The notes under the pieces: generated by a model | Seen by the model: only the letters and a program-made list of their open reading frames with translations | What the model was told of the DNA's origin: nothing | Database searches by the model: none | Shown here: piece by piece, positions 1 to 13,561 of the stretch | How the letters are laid out: each line of letters opens with the position of its first letter | Numbering within the stretch: position 1 is the first letter of the stretch | Assembly (NCBI GenBank): GCA_949825045.1 | Contig: OX463811.1 | Coordinates: 1 to 64,000, forward strand | From: Argyresthia goedartella | Taxonomy: Eukaryota; Arthropoda; Insecta; Lepidoptera; Argyresthiidae | Length of the DNA: 64,000 nt | Direction of reading: 5' to 3' | Position numbers and translations under genes: made by a program

Positions 1-3000
1 ACCTAACCTAACCTAACCTAACCTAACCTAACCTAACCTAACCTAACCTAACCTAACCTAACCTAACCTAACCTAACCTAACCTAACCTAACCTAACCTA
101 ACCTAACCTAACCTAACCTAACCTAACCTAACCTAACCTAACCTAACCTAACCTAACCTAACCTAACCTAACCTAACCTAACCTAACCTAACCTAACCTA
201 ACCTAACCTAACCTAACCTAACCTAACCTAACCTAACCTAACCTAACCTAACCTAACCTAACCTAACCTAACCTAACCTAACCTAACCTAACCTAACCTA
301 ACCTAACCTAACCTAACCTAACCTAACCTAACCTAACCTAACCTAACCTAACCTAACCTAACCTAACCTAACCTAACCTAACCTAACCTAACCTAACCTA
401 ACCTAACCTAACCTAACCTAACCTAACCTAACCTAACCTAACCTAACCTAACCTAACCTAACCTAACCTAACCTAACCTAACCTAACCTAACCTAACCTA
501 ACCTAACCTAACCTAACCTAACCTAACCTAACCTAACCTAACCTAACCTAACCTAACCTAACCTAACCTAACCTAACCTAACCTAACCTAACCTAACCTA
601 ACCTAACCTAACCTAACCTAACCTAACCTAACCTAACCTAACCTAACCTAACCTAACCTAACCTAACCTAACCTAACCTAACCTAACCTAACCTAACCTA
701 ACCTAACCTAACCTAACCTAACCTAACCTAACCTAACCTAACCTAACCTAACCTAACCTAACCTAACCTAACCTAACCTAACCTAACCTAACCTAACCTA
801 ACCTAACCTAACCTAACCTAACCTAACCTAACCTAACCTAACCTAACCTAACCTAACCTAACCTAACCTAACCTAACCTAACCTAACCTAACCTAACCTA
901 ACCTAACCTAACCTAACCTAACCTAACCTAACCTAACCTAACCTAACCTAACCTAACCTAACCTAACCTAACCTAACCTAACCTAACCTAACCTAACCTA
1001 ACCTAACCTAACCTAACCTAACCTAACCTAACCGAACCTAACCTAACCTAACCTAACCTAACCTAACCTAACCTAACCTAACCTAACCTAACCTAACCTA
1101 ACCTAACCTAACCTAACCTAACCTAACCTAACCTAACCTAACCTAACCTAACCTAACCTAACCTAACCTAACCTAACCTAACCTAACCTAACCTAACCTA
1201 ACCTAACCTAACCTAACCTAACCTAACCTAACCTAACCTAACCTAACCTAACCTAACCTAACCTAACCTAACCTAACCTAACCTAACCTAACCTAACCTA
1301 ACCTAACCTAACCTAACCTAACCTAACCTAACCTAACCTAACCTAACCTAACCTAACCTAACCTAACCTAACCTAACCTAACCTAACCTAACCTAACCTA
1401 ACCTAACCTAACCTAACCTAACCTAACCTAACCTAACCTAACCTAACCTAACCTAACCTAACCTAACCTAACCTAACCTAACCTAACCTAACCTAACCTA
1501 ACCTAACCTAACCTAACCTAACCTAACCTAACCTAACCTAACCTAACCTAACCTAACCTAACCTAACCTAACCTAACCTAACCTAACCTAACCTAACCTA
1601 ACCTAACCTAACCTAACCTAACCTAACCTAACCTAACCTAACCTAACCTAACCTAACCTAACCTAACCTAACCTAACCTAACCTAACCTAACCTAACCTA
1701 ACCTAACCTAACCTAACCTAACCTAACCTAACCTAACCTAACCTAACCTAACCTAACCTAACCTAACCTAACCTAACCTAACCTAACCTAACCTAACCTA
1801 ACCTAACCTAACCTAACCTAACCTAACCTAACCTAACCTAACCTAACCTAACCTAACCTAACCTAACCTAACCTAACCTAACCTAACCTAACCTAACCTA
1901 ACCTAACCTAACCTAACCTAACCTAACCTAACCTAACCTAACCTAACCTAACCTAACCTAACCTAACCTAACCTAACCTAACCTAACCTAACCTAACCTA
2001 ACCTAACCTAACCTAACCTAACCTAACCTAACCTAACCTAACCTAACCTAACCTAACCTAACCTAACCTAACCTAACCTAACCTAACCTAACCTAACCTA
2101 ACCTAACCTAACCTAACCTAACCTAACCTAACCTAACCTAACCTAACCTAACCTAACCTAACCTAACCTAACCTAACCTAACCTAACCTAACCTAACCTA
2201 ACCTAACCTAACCTAACCTAACCTAACCTAACCTAACCTAACCTAACCTAACCTAACCTAACCTAACCTAACCTAACCTAACCTAACCTAACCTAACCTA
2301 ACCTAACCTAACCTAACCTAACCTAACCTAACCTAACCTAACCTAACCTAACCTAACCTAACCTAACCTAACCTAACCTAACCTAACCTAACCTAACCTA
2401 ACCTAACCTAACCTAACCTAACCTAACCTAACCTAACCTAACCTAACCTAACCTAACCTAACCTAACCTAACCTAACCTAACCTAACCTAACCTAACCTA
2501 ACCTAACCTAACCTAACCTAACCTAACCTAACCTAACCTAACCTAACCTAACCTAACCTAACCTAACCTAACCTAACCTAACCTAACCTAACCTAACCTA
2601 ACCTAACCTAACCTAACCTAACCTAACCTAACCTAACCTAACCTAACCTAACCTAACCTAACCTAACCTAACCTAACCTAACCTAACCTAACCTAACCTA
2701 ACCTAACCTAACCTAACCTAACCTAACCTAACCTAACCTAACCTAACCTAACCTAACCTAACCTAACCTAACCTAACCTAACCTAACCTAACCTAACCTA
2801 ACCTAACCTAACCTAACCTAACCTAACCTAACCTAACCTAACCTAACCTAACCTAACCTAACCTAACCTAACCTAACCTAACCTAACCTAACCTAACCTA
2901 ACCTAACCTAACCTAACCTAACCTAACCTAACCTAACCTAACCTAACCTAACCTAACCTAACCTAACCTAACCTAACCTAACCTAACCTAACCTAACCTA

Positions 3001-6000
3001 ACCTAACCTAACCTAACCTAACCTAACCTAACCTAACCTAACCTAACCTAACCTAACCTAACCTAACCTAACCTAACCTAACCTAACCTAACCTAACCTA
3101 ACCTAACCTAACCTAACCTAACCTAACCTAACCTAACCTAACCTAACCTAACCTAACCTAACCTAACCTAACCTAACCTAACCTAACCTAACCTAACCTA
3201 ACCTAACCTAACCTAACCTAACCTAACCTAACCTAACCTAACCTAACCTAACCTAACCTAACCTAACCTAACCTAACCTAACCTAACCTAACCTAACCTA
3301 ACCTAACCTAACCTAACCTAACCTAACCTAACCTAACCTAACCTAACCTAACCTAACCTAACCTAACCTAACCTAACCTAACCTAACCTAACCTAACCTA
3401 ACCTAACCTAACCTAACCTAACCTAACCTAACCTAACCTAACCTAACCTAACCTAACCTAACCTAACCTAACCTAACCTAACCTAACCTAACCTAACCTA
3501 ACCTAACCTAACCTAACCTAACCTAACCTAACCTAACCTAACCTAACCTAACCTAACCTAACCTAACCTAACCTAACCTAACCTAACCTAACCTAACCTA
3601 ACCTAACCTAACCTAACCTAACCTAACCTAACCTAACCTAACCTAACCTAACCTAACCTAACCTAACCTAACCTAACCTAACCTAACCTAACCTAACCTA
3701 ACCTAACCTAACCTAACCTAACCTAACCTAACCTAACCTAACCTAACCTAACCTAACCTAACCTAACCTAACCTAACCTAACCTAACCTAACCTAACCTA
3801 ACCTAACCTAACCTAACCTAACCTAACCTAACCTAACCTAACCTAACCTAACCTAACCTAACCTAACCTAACCTAACCTAACCTAACCTAACCTAACCTA
3901 ACCTAACCTAACCTAACCTAACCTAACCTAACCTAACCTAACCTAACCTAACCTAACCTAACCTAACCTAACCTAACCTAACCTAACCTAACCTAACCTA
4001 ACCTAACCTAACCTAACCTAACCTAACCTAACCTAACCTAACCTAACCTAACCTAACCTAACCTAACCTAACCTAACCTAACCTAACCTAACCTAACCTA
4101 ACCTAACCTAACCTAACCTAACCTAACCTAACCTAACCTAACCTAACCTAACCTAACCTAACCTAACCTAACCTAACCTAACCTAACCTAACCTAACCTA
4201 ACCTAACCTAACCTAACCTAACCTAACCTAACCTAACCTAACCTAACCTAACCTAACCTAACCTAACCTAACCTAACCTAACCTAACCTAACCTAACCTA
4301 ACCTAACCTAACCTAACCTAACCTAACCTAACCTAACCTAACCTAACCTAACCTAACCTAACCTAACCTAACCTAACCTAACCTAACCTAACCTAACCTA
4401 ACCTAACCTAACCTAACCTAACCTAACCTAACCTAACCTAACCTAACCTAACCTAACCTAACCTAACCTAACCTAACCTAACCTAACCTAACCTAACCTA
4501 ACCTAACCTAACCTAACCTAACCTAACCTAACCTAACCTAACCTAACCTAACCTAACCTAACCTAACCTAACCTAACCTAACCTAACCTAACCTAACCTA
4601 ACCTAACCTAACCTAACCTAACCTAACCTAACCTAACCTAACCTAACCTAACCTAACCTAACCTAACCTAACCTAACCTAACCTAACCTAACCTAACCTA
4701 ACCTAACCTAACCTAACCTAACCTAACCTAACCTAACCTAACCTAACCTAACCTAACCTAACCTAACCTAACCTAACCTAACCTAACCTAACCTAACCTA
4801 ACCTAACCTAACCTAACCTAACCTAACCTAACCTAACCTAACCTAACCTAACCTAACCTAACCTAACCTAACCTAACCTAACCTAACCTAACCTAACCTA
4901 ACCTAACCTAACCTAACCTAACCTAACCTAACCTAACCTAACCTAACCTAACCTAACCTAACCTAACCTAACCTAACCTAACCTAACCTAACCTAACCTA
5001 ACCTAACCTAACCTAACCTAACCTAACCTAACCTAACCTAACCTAACCTAACCTAACCTAACCTAACCTAACCTAACCTAACCTAACCTAACCTAACCTA
5101 ACCTAACCTAACCTAACCTAACCTAACCTAACCTAACCTAACCTAACCTAACCTAACCTAACCTAACCTAACCTAACCTAACCTAACCTAACCTAACCTA
5201 ACCTAACCTAACCTAACCTAACCTAACCTAACCTAACCTAACCTAACCTAACCTAACCTAACCTAACCTAACCTAACCTAACCTAACCTAACCTAACCTA
5301 ACCTAACCTAACCTAACCTAACCTAACCTAACCTAACCTAACCTAACCTAACCTAACCTAACCTAACCTAACCTAACCTAACCTAACCTAACCTAACCTA
5401 ACCTAACCTAACCTAACCTAACCTAACCTAACCTAACCTAACCTAACCTAACCTAACCTAACCTAACCTAACCTAACCTAACCTAACCTAACCTAACCTA
5501 ACCTAACCTAACCTAACCTAACCTAACCTAACCTAACCTAACCTAACCTAACCTAACCTAACCTAACCTAACCTAACCTAACCTAACCTAACCTAACCTA
5601 ACCTAACCTAACCTAACCTAACCTAACCTAACCTAACCTAACCTAACCTAACCTAACCTAACCTAACCTAACCTAACCTAACCTAACCTAACCTAACCTA
5701 ACCTAACCTAACCTAACCTAACCTAACCTAACCTAACCTAACCTAACCTAACCTAACCTAACCTAACCTAACCTAACCTAACCTAACCTAACCTAACCTA
5801 ACCTAACCTAACCTAACCTAACCTAACCTAACCTAACCTAACCTAACCTAACCTAACCTAACCTAACCTAACCTAACCTAACCTAACCTAACCTAACCTA
5901 ACCTAACCTAACCTAACCTAACCTAACCTAACCTAACCTAACCTAACCTAACCTAACCTAACCTAACCTAACCTAACCTAACCTAACCTAACCTAACCTA

Positions 6001-6972
6001 ACCTAACCTAACCTAACCTAACCTAACCTAACCTAACCTAACCTAACCTAACCTAACCTAACCTAACCTAACCTAACCTAACCTAACCTAACCTAACCTA
6101 ACCTAACCTAACCTAACCTAACCTAACCTAACCTAACCTAACCTAACCTAACCTAACCTAACCTAACCTAACCTAACCTAACCTAACCTAACCTAACCTA
6201 ACCTAACCTAACCTAACCTAACCTAACCTAACCTAACCTAACCTAACCTAACCTAACCTAACCTAACCTAACCTAACCTAACCTAACCTAACCTAACCTA
6301 ACCTAACCTAACCTAACCTAACCTAACCTAACCTAACCTAACCTAACCTAACCTAACCTAACCTAACCTAACCTAACCTAACCTAACCTAACCTAACCTA
6401 ACCTAACCTAACCTAACCTAACCTAACCTAACCTAACCTAACCTAACCTAACCTAACCTAACCTAACCTAACCTAACCTAACCTAACCTAACCTAACCTA
6501 ACCTAACCTAACCTAACCTAACCTAACCTAACCTAACCTAACCTAACCTAACCTAACCTAACCTAACCTAACCTAACCTAACCTAACCTAACCTAACCTA
6601 ACCTAACCTAACCTAACCTAACCTAACCTAACCTAACCTAACCTAACCTAACCTAACCTAACCTAACCTAACCTAACCTAACCTAACCTAACCTAACCTA
6701 ACCTAACCTAACCTAACCTAACCTAACCTAACCTAACCTAACCTAACCTAACCTAACCTAACCTAACCTAACCTAACCTAACCTAACCTAACCTAACCTA
6801 ACCTAACCTAACCTAACCTAACCTAACCTAACCTAACCTAACCTAACCTAACCTAACCTAACCTAACCTAACCTAACCTAACCTAACCTAACCTAACCTA
6901 ACCTAACCTAACCTAACCTAACCTAACCTAACCTAACCTAACCTAACCTAACCTAACCTAACCTAACCTAAC
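1..6972. repeat. Telomeric (CCTAA)n / (TTAGG)n array
   Basis: Unbroken tandem CCTAA units fill the first 6.97 kb. This is the C-rich strand of the canonical insect telomere repeat TTAGG, and C-rich at the left end is the orientation of a true left chromosome terminus. The only variant unit I see is CCGAA, with a G at 1034. The array stops within a unit at the junction with a LINE near 6972. Its uniformity suggests either telomerase-maintained sequence or a consensus-polished assembly. Confidence 0.97.
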
Positions 6973-9671
6973 CGGAAGTCAACACCAGAAGACGAAGGAT
7001 AAAAAATGCAGCACCGGTCCGAAGAGATACTGTGGTTGGCCTCTACTTGAAAAAGAAAGAAGAATATGAGTTAGCAGAAAAGAAAGCTCAAACTGAGAGC
7101 TGGAAGGAGTTTTGTGGTAAACAGGATAAGGAGGGTGTTTGGGAAGGAATATACAGAATAATAAGAAGAACCGCAAAGAGGGAAGAAGATATTCCACTTG
7201 AGAAGAATGGGCAAATACTAGACGCCAGGGAATCGGCACGACTACTGGCCGAGACCTTTTACCCTGAGGACAAACAAGAGGACGACAGCTTGGAACATCA
7301 ACAAGTAAGAGCAGTAGCTGACCAAGTAAACGCGTGGAGTCATGCTGAGCATCATGACCCACCGTTTACCGTAAGGGAACTGAACCATGCAGCAGAGTCC
7401 TTTAATCCAAAGAAGGCTCCGGGAGCTGATGGATTTACAGCTGATATATGCGTCCATGCAATAAAATGCGATACCGAATACTTTTTGGCACTATTGAACA
7501 AGTGTTTGGCTTGCCACTACTTCCCAAAAGTATGGAAGGAGGCAACGGTAGTGGTTTTGAGAAAACCAAATAAAGAAACTTACTCCGTACCTAAATCGTA
7601 TCGACCGATCGGACTTTTGCCTGTACTAGGAAAGATCTACGAAAAGATGCTGGTTGCTCGCCTCAAATATTACGTTTTGCCTACCATTAGCCCACACCAA
7701 TATGGATTTATGCCCCAGAAAAGCACTGAAGACTCCCTCTACACTTTAATTAAGTACATCCGTATGAATTTAGACCAAAAGAAAATACTTACAGTTGTGT
7801 CGCTGGATATAGAGGGGGCTTTTGATAGTGCCTGGTGGCCAGCCATAAAAGTGCGTCTGGCAGAGGTGGACTGCCCAGTGAACTTGAGGCGAGTAATCGG
7901 TAGCTATCTTGAAGACAGATCGGTGAGAGTTAAATATGCTGGACAGGAACACTGTATGGGTACGAGTAAGGGTTGCGTTCAGGGCTCCATAGGTGGGCCA
8001 ATCCTCTGGAACCTTTTGTTGGACCCACTCCTTCGGCAGTTAGAAGAAAGAGGCATCTACTGCCAAGCATTCGCCGATGATATCGTCTTGGTGTTCGACG
8101 GAAATACAGCGCTTGAGATTGAGAGGCAGGCAAATCTCACTCTTGAGCATGTTCGAGCGTGGGGTGTCAGAAACCGTATGAAGTTTGCACCGCACAAAAC
8201 CTGTGCGATGGTGGTAACCAGAAGGTTAAAGTACGACACACCACGTTTGAGCATGGGCGGGGTCGGGATCGGCCTGTCTCGAGAAATCAAACTACTTGGT
8301 CTCACCATTGATGATAAGCTCACTTTCAACAAACATGTAACCCTAGCCTGCAAAAGAGCAATATCCATTTATAAACAATTGGCGAGAGCAGCTCGTGTCA
8401 GCTGGGGTTTACACCCGGAGGTGGTTAGGTTGATTTACACAGCAGCAGTCGAGCCTGTGCTGCTGTATGCTGCGAGTGCGTGGGCGCCAACCGCTAATAA
8501 ATTGGGTATCCGCAAGCAGTTGAGTGTGGTGCAGAGAGGATTTGCTCAAAAAATGTGCAGAGCTTACCGCACTGTGTCCCTGGACTCAGCCCTGGTGTTG
8601 GCAGGAATACTCCCTCTCGATCTCCGAATTCGTGAGGCAGCCTCGTTATACGAGGCTAAAAAGGGGATTCCCAAGCCGGCGCTGGGTGACGGGGGGGTGG
8701 AGCGGATGGCTCGCAAAATAGATTTCCCACACCCCGCCGAGCAAACGAGCCTCGAGTTCGGCATCTTGGCGGACGAGGAACAATATAAGACAATCTCTAA
8801 TTTCGAAATTTGCATATTCACCGATGGCAGCAAGATTGAGGGTAAAGTGGGTGCGGCGCTGTCCCTGTGGAGAGGCGAAACAGAGATCCGATTCTTGAAG
8901 CTTAAGTTATCGCCTTACTGCACTGTCTACCAGGCAGAACTCCTGGCGCTCTGTCAAGCGGTTAGAGAAGTGCTCAAGCACCCGTCGTGCACCACAGTGG
9001 GTATCTGCAGCGACTCGATGACGGCTCTCCAAACGGCAACAAACGTCGGTTCTACTCATCCCCTAGCAGTTGAAATTAGAGAAAAATTGACACTTTGTAG
9101 ACGCCAGAACAAGTGTGTTTCTCTGTTCTGGATCAAAGCCCATGCAGGACTGGAAGGAAATGAGAGAGCCGATCAGCTCGCAAAAGATGCTGCTCTCAGG
9201 TCAAAAACCCGGCCACAATACGACCTATGTCCTGTTTCATTCGTCAAGCGTATGAACAGACTAGAAACAATTGCCGAATGGAACAGGAGATATAAAGGCG
9301 GGAAAACGGCTGCAATTACCAAGCTGTTTTTCCCTGATGCATCAGCGGCGTACAAAACAGCACGAAATATTGTACAATCATACATCACAACACAACTTTT
9401 CACAGGGCATGGTGGGTTTTCCGAATACCTACACCGTTTCAAGCGTAAGGATAGCCCATCGTGCGCCTGCGACCCAGCCGTGAGCGAAACAGTCCCCCAC
9501 ATCATAGCCGAATGCCCAATATTTGCCAAAGAAAGGTTTGAGGTAGAGCAGGAGATAAATGAAAAAATCGAGAGTGGAAATTTCGCGAAAATAATGAGTG
9601 GCACGCATAAAGATTCATTTTTAGAGTACTGTAAGAAGATAGTTATAAACGTAAATAAACGAAATAAGTAG
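6972..9671 (+). CDS. R1/TRAS-like LINE ORF2, partial: reverse transcriptase + RNase H + Cys/His motif
   Basis: This is the C-terminal part of a non-LTR retrotransposon ORF2, about 900 residues open from the telomere junction to a TAG at 9669-9671. The upstream frame is open back to the telomeric repeat, whose TAA closes it, so no native start exists. Reverse transcriptase motifs are clear: YRPIGLLPVLGK, GFMPQKSTED, DIEGAFD, the R1-typical GCVQGSIGGPILWN and the catalytic FADD. An RNase H domain follows (FTDGSK, then HAGLEGNERADQLAK). A C-terminal cysteine-histidine motif (C-x-C, H, C within DSPSCACD to AECPIF) is typical of the clade. The endonuclease is missing. The reading frame has no internal stop, so the insertion is probably recent. 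As it stands it cannot mobilise itself. Confidence 0.85.
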   Translation, partial: PEVNTRRRRIKNAAPVRRDTVVGLYLKKKEEYELAEKKAQTESWKEFCGKQDKEGVWEGIYRIIRRTAKREEDIPLEKNGQILDARESARLLAETFYPEDKQEDDSLEHQQVRAVADQVNAWSHAEHHDPPFTVRELNHAAESFNPKKAPGADGFTADICVHAIKCDTEYFLALLNKCLACHYFPKVWKEATVVVLRKPNKETYSVPKSYRPIGLLPVLGKIYEKMLVARLKYYVLPTISPHQYGFMPQKSTEDSLYTLIKYIRMNLDQKKILTVVSLDIEGAFDSAWWPAIKVRLAEVDCPVNLRRVIGSYLEDRSVRVKYAGQEHCMGTSKGCVQGSIGGPILWNLLLDPLLRQLEERGIYCQAFADDIVLVFDGNTALEIERQANLTLEHVRAWGVRNRMKFAPHKTCAMVVTRRLKYDTPRLSMGGVGIGLSREIKLLGLTIDDKLTFNKHVTLACKRAISIYKQLARAARVSWGLHPEVVRLIYTAAVEPVLLYAASAWAPTANKLGIRKQLSVVQRGFAQKMCRAYRTVSLDSALVLAGILPLDLRIREAASLYEAKKGIPKPALGDGGVERMARKIDFPHPAEQTSLEFGILADEEQYKTISNFEICIFTDGSKIEGKVGAALSLWRGETEIRFLKLKLSPYCTVYQAELLALCQAVREVLKHPSCTTVGICSDSMTALQTATNVGSTHPLAVEIREKLTLCRRQNKCVSLFWIKAHAGLEGNERADQLAKDAALRSKTRPQYDLCPVSFVKRMNRLETIAEWNRRYKGGKTAAITKLFFPDASAAYKTARNIVQSYITTQLFTGHGGFSEYLHRFKRKDSPSCACDPAVSETVPHIIAECPIFAKERFEVEQEINEKIESGNFAKIMSGTHKDSFLEYCKKIVINVNKRNK

Positions 9672-9811
9672 AATTAAGGAAACCATGATATTATCATATT
9701 TTGATGATATGAGAAAATATCATAGAGATAAATATAAAGATAAAGTGTGAAAGGTAGGTTACTCAAATAGGTCGTACAAAATAGTTTAATTTATGGAAAA
9801 AAAGGAAAAGG

Positions 9812-9857
<46 letters not shown>
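6973..9857 (+). mobile_element. R1-clade (TRAS-like) LINE, 5'-truncated, inside telomeric repeats
   Basis: The element joins the telomeric array directly: the repeat breaks off after CC and LINE coding sequence starts without a 5' UTR, ORF1 or endonuclease. It is oriented with CCTAA repeats upstream of its sense strand, the orientation described for Bombyx TRAS elements (SART elements lie the other way). A run of 46 A at 9812-9857 looks like its poly(A) tail. What follows is not telomeric repeat but AT-rich DNA and an opposing LINE, so the 3' junction is either rearranged or this A-run is internal to a longer 3' UTR that resumes near 13700. Confidence 0.8.
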
Positions 9858-9859
<2 letters not shown>

Positions 9860-10040
9860 ATAATAATAATAATAAATAATAATATTGTGTTTACATATAT
9901 AAAAAGAAAAAGAACAAAAAAGTATCTCCTACATTAGTTAGTTATAGTAGTTTTGTTATAGTTAGATAAATAATGATAAGATATAATAACATAAACGTAA
10001 CATAAACGTAATAAAAAAGGCCTTGTCTAAGATAAGGGTA
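9858..10040. other. AT-rich spacer between two LINEs
   Basis: After the A-run comes a short TAA-type microsatellite, then about 150 bp of AT-rich DNA ending in GGCCTTGTCTAAGATAAGGG just before the tail of the minus-strand LINE. No coding potential is visible. It may be the continuing 3' UTR of the telomeric LINE, interrupted by the CR1-like insertion, because LINE 3'-end-like sequence with a poly(A) tail resumes on the other side at about 13700. Confidence 0.4.
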
Positions 10041-10516
10041 AAATGTACTCAATACTCAATACTCAATCATTTATTGCACTCCATAGGTTTACAAAGATGG
10101 TAGAACAGATTTAACAAAGTACCAAATATGGACCCTGACACGGGCATGGCAATGTAGTGTCCTCTTGGAGGACGCTTGAAACTTACATAATGACTTACTT
10201 CTAAGTTAAATTTATATAATACTAAAGAATTTAAATATTTATTTAGGTAGGTACATATTACTTTTATATGGTACATATTACTTTTATATTTATATTTAAA
10301 CATATTTATTTCTCTATTATCTTAAGTCATCATCATTTTCGTATATATTATATTATTATCTATTTCAGTATATATTTAGTTATATTTTTTTTTTTTTTTT
10401 TTTTAAAAAACCCCTATCACTTAGTGCGGCCTTCTTCTTTAGTTATATATTAAATATCTTTTAAGTTTATCTTCTAGTGAAGTTTTTGTAAATTTGGTAT
10501 ATAGGTATAGTAGGAT

Positions 10517-13500
10517 TTAGGTAGGTATAGTAAATATATCTTCTAAATATTCATTTAAGGTATAGTAACATTTTGATATCAATAATTGTTTTAAAAGTTT
10601 CGTAAATGTATTGTTGCTTGTTTCTGTTTTAATATATTCGGGTAATTTATTGTATATTTTGATTGACATTATTAATGGGCTAGATGAATGGAGTTTCAGG
10701 CGGGAGGCGGGCAGTATTAGATTATTTTTACGGGTGGGTCTTAGAGAGTAGTTAGTAGGTATATTTTCTCGTTTTGTATAGAAATCGGGATATGTTCGCA
10801 CAAACTTACAAGTTTCAAAAATGTAAATGCTTGTTAGTGTGAGGAGCTCAAGCTTTATAAAGTGAGGTCTACAACTATCGGTTGACTCTATATTTACCAA
10901 AATTCGGATTAGACGTTTTTGCAGAGTAAAGATAGAAGGAGCATTTGTACTGTTTCCCCAAAGGATTATGCCATAGTTTAACCATGCATGCCCGTAGGCA
11001 TAGTATACAGTAATTGCAGTTTTTAGATCTGTAGTAGTTTTTATTACTCGTAATGCATAGGCGAATTTTGAAAGTTTAGCTCTAATCTTTGTTATATGAA
11101 TTTTCCAGTCTATATGTGTATCTATTGTTAGGCCTAGTAGGTTAAAATTATTTACAGTTTCAAGTTCAATATTATTATATGTCAGGTTAATATTGATAGG
11201 AGATTTCTGGTATGGGTGGAACAACATTAATTTTGTTTTTTTATAGTTAATTTCGAGGTTGTGATCACTAAGCCAATTTACAGTTTTATTTAGAATGGGG
11301 AATAGCTTTCCATTCAGATCAATTTCATTGTAGCATGACGTAAGTAGGGAAATGTCGTCGGCAAATAAGACGCATTTCTTTTTATCTATGATCTTTGGTA
11401 GGTCGTTGATGTAGATTAGGAATAGGAGGCATCCTATTACACTACCTTGGGGAATGGATGCGTGTATACTAGTGTTCTTTGAGCGAATATTCTGAATTTC
11501 GCTTGTCTGGTGGTTAAAAAATTCTATTTCAACCAACTGTTCTCTATTGTGTAAGTAAGATGTGAACCATTTATGAGCAATTCCGCGGATTCCTACACCA
11601 TATAATTTATCTAGCAATATTTTGTATTGCACTTTATCGTAAGCTTTAGTCATGTCTAGCAAGATTCCGACAGCATACTGTTTATTATCTAAGATGTTAA
11701 CTATTTCCTGTATATATTTAAAAACTGCTAAGGTAGTGGAATGCTTTTTTCGAAAGCCGTTTTGGCAATCGTCTAAAATTTTATATTTCTCACAGAAAGT
11801 ATATACACGGTCATACATAACTTTTTCGAATATTTTAGAGGCTGACGGTAATAACGCGATCGGGCGGTAATTATTTACATCGAGTTTACTATTTTTCTTG
11901 TGAATAGGTTTTACTACGGCCTTTTTTAGTAAATCTGGAAAAACACCTTCAGTTAGCGATTGATTTATTAATAGGAAAAGTGGCAGAGTTAACTGCTCCG
12001 CACATTGTCTAAGAATAATCGGTGGTATTTCATCAAAGCCATGACTCATATTTGTCTTTTGATTTTTTTATAATTTAAATATTTCTCTACGCGTTACTGG
12101 ACGTAGAAACATTGTATTTTCAGTGGGTGAGAGGACTGGCCGACCGCGCAAAGTGGCGCTGCTATTTGAATTTTGGGTGCTTACCTTACCTTGAGATGTA
12201 AAGAAAGTATTAAAACAGTTAGATATTTCTCTTGGTTTAATGATTAAGTTGTTATTTACTAGTAGTTTAATATTGTTTTTTTCCTTTTTTGGTTGGTTAT
12301 TAATTTTTTCCTTTACAATATTCCACATAGTTTTTACTACATTGTTAGATTTTTTCATTTTATTTATATAGTTAATTTTTTTAGATATCGTAATGACTTT
12401 TTTTAATGTTTTTTCGTATTTTTTGTAGTAGTCTGTAAGGATTTTGTTATTGAATTTTAATGTAAGTATTTTTAGCAGTCTTTTATTTTTACAGGCGGTT
12501 TTTATACCAACTGTTAACCAGTATTTTTTTAATTTTGTCCTTAACTTAATTTTATTTTTTGGTATAGATTTATTTAGTATATCTGTAATAGTGTAGTGGA
12601 ATATTTCATAGTTTTCGTTTACGGTTTTGTTTTCTGTTATTATAGCATGCCAGTTAATGTTATTTAATTCAGATTTGAAAAGATTTATGTTGCTGTTATT
12701 AAATATTCTTTTATTTGTAAACCATGCGATTCGTTCCGTGGTATGGGACAGATTGGTATGTAGGATTGTCGCAAGATGATATGTAAATCCAAAGTCTTTT
12801 ACCGCCGTGTATATATTTTTTCCAGTGAAATTTGTAAATATTAAGTCTAAGCATGTCGATGAGGTTGGTGTAATGTGAGTTGGTTCTTTTATATGTTGAG
12901 AGAAGTTATGTTCTGACATTTTATCTAGAAATTGATTAGTTTTAGTAGTTTTAAGTAGAATATTTATATTTAAATCACCCCCTATAATGACTTTGTATTT
13001 CGAATATTTTATGCTAGTGAACTTTAATATTTTGTCTAATTGTTCATTAAATATGTCCTCCCGTCTTCCATTCCAGTACATAGTGATCAATAGGACATTT
13101 TCTTTAGGTAGTAGGGTTGCGCACGCTTCCAATACATATTCTATGGATAACTCGGCAATTTCCTGTATCTCCTCGTACTCTATGTGTTCTTGCAACAAAA
13201 TACACACGCCGCCGCCTGTGCGTTGTTTTCTACAAAATGATGCTGCAGTTTTGTAGTTACTAAAATTTAATAGTTCTAGTTTATCTTGGTTTAGCCAAGT
13301 TTCCGAAATGCATAATGCTTGATAATTATGGGTTTCATCGATGAATGCTTCTAGTAGGTGTTGCTTATTGTGAAGACTTTGAAAATTCTGGAAAAGGGCT
13401 TTAAAATTAAAATCTGTTTCGAAAGGAATTGTTTGATGTGTTATCTCTGTAGTTATTTCTAGTTGTATTATCTCTGTAGTTATTTCTAGTTGTTTTATCT

Positions 13501-13561
13501 CTGTAGTTATTTCTGTTCTGTTGATCATGGGCTGGTTGTTGTTGTTCTTCGTTGTTTCCAT
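10517..13561 (-). pseudogene. CR1/Jockey-group LINE ORF2 (endonuclease-reverse transcriptase), one in-frame stop
   Basis: The product would be a polyprotein of about 1,014 residues. The first half (13561-12071) is an exo-endo-phosphatase type endonuclease: FQNFQSLHNK, ISETWLN, GGVCILL and GGDLNIN are visible. The second half (12049-10517) is a reverse transcriptase with NYRPIALLPSASKIFEK, NGFRKKHSTT, DMTKAYDKV, IPQGSVIG and the catalytic VLFADD. The two halves lie in the same frame and are separated only by a TAA at 12068-12070; six codons later the frame continues at Met 12049. A single nonsense change therefore breaks an otherwise intact enzyme, so the copy is young. The start overlaps the end of ORF1 by about 150 bp in another frame, a layout common in LINEs. 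Confidence 0.8.

Noticed and set aside
1..6972. Possibility of a CRISPR or bacterial direct-repeat array
   Set aside because: Units are 5 bp without spacers. The composition and context are those of an insect telomere.
6979..7362. Minus-strand open frame antisense to the R1/TRAS-like LINE
   Set aside because: It is a shadow of the reverse transcriptase ORF and has leucine/serine-rich antisense composition with no recognisable domain.
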